DNA from: an uncultured Clostridia bacterium
GTDB taxonomy: Bacteria; Bacillota; Clostridia; Christensenellales; UBA1242
Length of the DNA: 64,000 nt
Assembly: GCA_944350265.1 (NCBI GenBank)
Contig: CALVOG010000001.1
Coordinates: forward strand, 1-64,000
Reading direction: 5' to 3'
The translations under genes were made by a program, and so were the position numbers. Below the pieces are notes generated by a model. That model was not told where the DNA came from, ran no database searches, and worked only from the letters and a program-made list of their open reading frames with translations. Positions 61,890-64,000 of this stretch are shown piece by piece (position 1 is the stretch's first letter; the number at the start of each line of letters is the position of its first letter).

Positions 61890-62105
61890 ATGGAAAAAGA
61901 ACTTGTGTATGAAGATGCAATCAAGGAACTTGAAGAAATAACAAACAAACTGGAAAGTGAAAGTTTGCCGTTAGGTAAGAGCGAAGAACTTTTTTCGCGG
62001 GCATTAACGCTTGCCAAATTTTGTCAAAAAGAACTTTCAAAAACATCGAAAAAACTTTTTGAAATCAAAAAGGAACTCGATAATATTGAGGAGGAGAGCA
62101 AATGA
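61890..62105 (+). CDS. xseB: Exodeoxyribonuclease VII small subunit
   Basis: A 71-residue helical protein with 'YEDAIKELEEITNKLESESL' and 'LPLGKSEELFSRALTLAKFC', the XseB signature. AAGGAG precedes ATG 61890, ten bases after xseA. The stop overlaps proS by four bases. Confidence 0.95.
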   Translation: MEKELVYEDAIKELEEITNKLESESLPLGKSEELFSRALTLAKFCQKELSKTSKKLFEIKKELDNIEEESK

Positions 62106-63829
62106 AAATAAGTAAACTTGTTGGCGAGAGATACAAGGAAACTCCAAACGGAGCGCAACTTAAAAGCCATATTCTTCTTCTGCGCGCGGGCTATATTAAA
62201 CAGGTCAGCACCGGCATTTTTTCAATGCTTCCACCAGCGCAAAGGGTGAGCCAAAAAATTCAGTCGATTATACGCGACGAAATGAATAAAATCGGCGGGC
62301 AAGAGGTGCTTTTCCCAGTGGTTATGCCACGCGAACTTTGGGAAATGTCGGGGCGATATCAATCAATCCAAGACGAACTTTTGCGCTTTAAAGACAGGAA
62401 CGGGCACGATATGCTTCTTGGAATGACGCACGAAGAGGCGGCGGTGCATATGGTGATGAACACCGTTAAAAGCCACGACGAATTGCCGTGTATGATTTAC
62501 CAAATTCAAACCAAATACCGTGACGAGGCGCGTCCGCGCGGTGGGCTTATTCGCGTTAGGGAGTTTTTGATGAAGGACGCCTACTCTTTCCACACTTCGC
62601 AAGAAGATTTGGATGCGTATTACAAAAAGGTGTATGACGCATATGTGAGAATATATAGGCGCATTGGGCTTAAAAACTTCATCTCGGTGAAGTCTGACAG
62701 CGGTATTATGGGCGGAAAGGTTGCCGACGAGTTTATGCTTGTCACCGACAGTGGTGAAGATAGGCTTGTGCTTTGCGATAAGTGCGGTTATAAGGCGAAT
62801 ATGGAAGTGGCTTCGGGCAGAAAATCGCCAAACGAAAAAGAGGAAGAAAAACCACTTGAAGAGGTTTTCACAGGGAATGCCAAAACCATCGACGAACTTT
62901 GCCATTATCTTCACATAACGCCAGATAAAACGGTGAAAGCGGTGTGCTACGAAACCGAGGACGCAAGACCTGTCATTGCCTTTCTTCGCGGAGATTATGA
63001 GATTAACGAAAAGAAACTTGCAAAGTTATGTAAGAGCGAGATTAAAGTTGCCGACACCGATAAATTCGACCTCGTGGCGGGGAATATTGGGCTTCTCAAT
63101 TTGACTGTGCAAGAGGACGCACTCGTTTTCTACGACACCTCAATTAAGGGGCTAGAAAACTTTGTGACAGGCGCAAATAAAGCCGATTTCCACGTTAAAA
63201 ACGTTTGCGCTGACAGAGATTTGGAGGAGGTTACCTTTGACGACATCGCACTCGTTAAGGAGGGTGATTGTTGCCCTGTTTGTGGCGAAAAATTAACTCT
63301 AACACGCGGTATTGAAATTGGAAATATCTTCCAACTTGGAACGAAGTATACTAAAACTATGGGGATGAAAGTGTCGATGCCTGACGGCGGTGCAATGGAG
63401 CCTATTATGGGGTGCTATGGCATTGGAATCGGCAGGGCGCTTGCAAGCATAATCGAAGAAAAGGGCGACAGCAAGGGTATTGTTTGGCCGATGACGGTGG
63501 CGCCGTGGCAAGTGCATTTTTGTCCGCTAAGGCTTGACGACGAAAACGTCTCCGCAGTTGCCGACGAACTTTATAGGAAGATGCAGGAGGCTGGTATTGA
63601 GGTGCTATTTGATGACCGCGTGGTTTCGGCAGGCGTGAAACTCACCGACAGCGAACTTATGGGCGTGCCTATCCGCGTTGTCATAAGCCCTAAAACAATG
63701 GCGAACGGCACGGCGGAAGTTACTATGCGCGAAACGGGCGAAACAAATTTCATACCTCTTCAAAATCTTCTCAGCGAACTTAAAGCGATAATCGAGGACG
63801 AAATAGAGGAAATTAATAAAAATATTTAG
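62102..63829 (+). CDS. proS: Prolyl-tRNA synthetase (bacterial type)
   Basis: Class II synthetase with an inserted editing domain, 575 residues, normal for the long bacterial type. 'LPPAQRVSQKIQSIIRDEMN' and 'TKYRDEARPRGGLIRVREFL' (motif 2) are the core, residues about 220-400 are the INS editing domain, 'MGCYGIGIGRALASIIEE' is motif 3, and the anticodon-binding domain ends the protein. Translationally coupled to xseB (ATGA). A minus-strand gene converges 11 bases past the stop. Confidence 0.96.
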   Translation: MKISKLVGERYKETPNGAQLKSHILLLRAGYIKQVSTGIFSMLPPAQRVSQKIQSIIRDEMNKIGGQEVLFPVVMPRELWEMSGRYQSIQDELLRFKDRNGHDMLLGMTHEEAAVHMVMNTVKSHDELPCMIYQIQTKYRDEARPRGGLIRVREFLMKDAYSFHTSQEDLDAYYKKVYDAYVRIYRRIGLKNFISVKSDSGIMGGKVADEFMLVTDSGEDRLVLCDKCGYKANMEVASGRKSPNEKEEEKPLEEVFTGNAKTIDELCHYLHITPDKTVKAVCYETEDARPVIAFLRGDYEINEKKLAKLCKSEIKVADTDKFDLVAGNIGLLNLTVQEDALVFYDTSIKGLENFVTGANKADFHVKNVCADRDLEEVTFDDIALVKEGDCCPVCGEKLTLTRGIEIGNIFQLGTKYTKTMGMKVSMPDGGAMEPIMGCYGIGIGRALASIIEEKGDSKGIVWPMTVAPWQVHFCPLRLDDENVSAVADELYRKMQEAGIEVLFDDRVVSAGVKLTDSELMGVPIRVVISPKTMANGTAEVTMRETGETNFIPLQNLLSELKAIIEDEIEEINKNI

Positions 63830-63839
63830 GGTGGCACTG

Positions 63840-63998
63840 TCACTTCCTATTTCCAAAGGTTAAAAGTGCGCCTGTTTTTAAGGCGATTTTGGGCGAATTT
63901 TCAATCGCATAACTTTTCATAATCGCTTTGCAAAAAATGGTTATGCCAGCAATCAAACTGCTGACAAGACAGGTGACGATGAGGTTTAAATCTTCACC
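63840..63998 (-). CDS. C-terminal end of a membrane protein (partial)
   Basis: A minus-strand frame open from the window edge to a TGA at 63840. The last 52 residues include a hydrophobic helix ('LIVTCLVSSLIAGITIF') and end in 'LKTGALLTFGNRK'. The frame is cut by the window and too short for a family call. Confidence 0.45.
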   Translation of the reverse strand, partial: GEDLNLIVTCLVSSLIAGITIFCKAIMKSYAIENSPKIALKTGALLTFGNRK

Positions 63999-64000
63999 CG

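Noticed and set aside
1098..63829. Recoding of TGA (for example as Trp)
   Set aside because: Several well-conserved proteins end at TGA at the expected position and Trp is encoded by TGG.

Overview
The window looks like chromosomal DNA of a low-GC, endospore-forming Clostridia-type Firmicute, probably an uncultured gut lineage. The evidence is the full set of sporulation and germination genes (a pdaB-like deacetylase, a gerA-type operon, spoIIM, the complete spoIIIAA-AH operon and two Spo0A-like DNA-binding proteins), a Firmicutes large-type SRP RNA, an S-box riboswitch, GGAGG-type ribosome binding sites and ordinary stop usage (TAA, TAG and TGA). No phage, plasmid or CRISPR locus is visible.

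Layout. 1-1000: the 3' end of a 16S rRNA gene that meets a terminator about 80 nt later with no 23S gene, then repeats. 1.1-8.4 kb: pdaB-like deacetylase, a two-OB-fold SSB-like protein, a D,D-carboxypeptidase, scpAB and two membrane proteins of unknown role. 8.7-15.7 kb: a gerA-type germinant receptor operon, then ftsH overlapping a membrane protein gene. 16-18 kb: a coiled-coil protein and rplJ-rplL under an L10 leader. 18-30 kb is accessory: dispersed repeats, a GLUG/InlB-repeat surface lipoprotein broken by a G7 tract, two receiver-less Spo0A-type proteins each preceded by two 0A-box-like sites exactly 20 bp apart, gene remnants, tRNA-Thr, tRNA-Glu and a second lipoprotein with a frameshifted signal peptide. 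30-46 kb: era, a GC-rich branched structural element, tRNA-Trp with duplicated 3' ends, rarA, riboswitch-controlled metK, a relBE pair, an E2-like acyltransferase homologue, a DnaD/DnaI-like helicase-loading pair, an M1 peptidase, trpS and a short alaS. 46-53.5 kb: two beta-helix surface proteins, spoIIM, a metallo-hydrolase and SRP RNA. 54-64 kb: the spoIIIA operon, then asp23/yqhY-nusB-xseA-xseB-proS.

The most unusual aspect is the non-coding DNA. About twenty copies of a dispersed palindromic element carry a core predicted to fold as a GCGAAGC-type mini-hairpin, and many gaps hold their own degenerate short tandem repeats, even inside the spoIIIA operon. Several genes appear to have leaderless promoters (-10 hexamer, 6 nt, ATG). 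The strongest candidate for a new regulatory system is the pair of receiver-less Spo0A effector-domain genes with matching promoter architecture. All family assignments come from reading motifs by eye; no searches were run.
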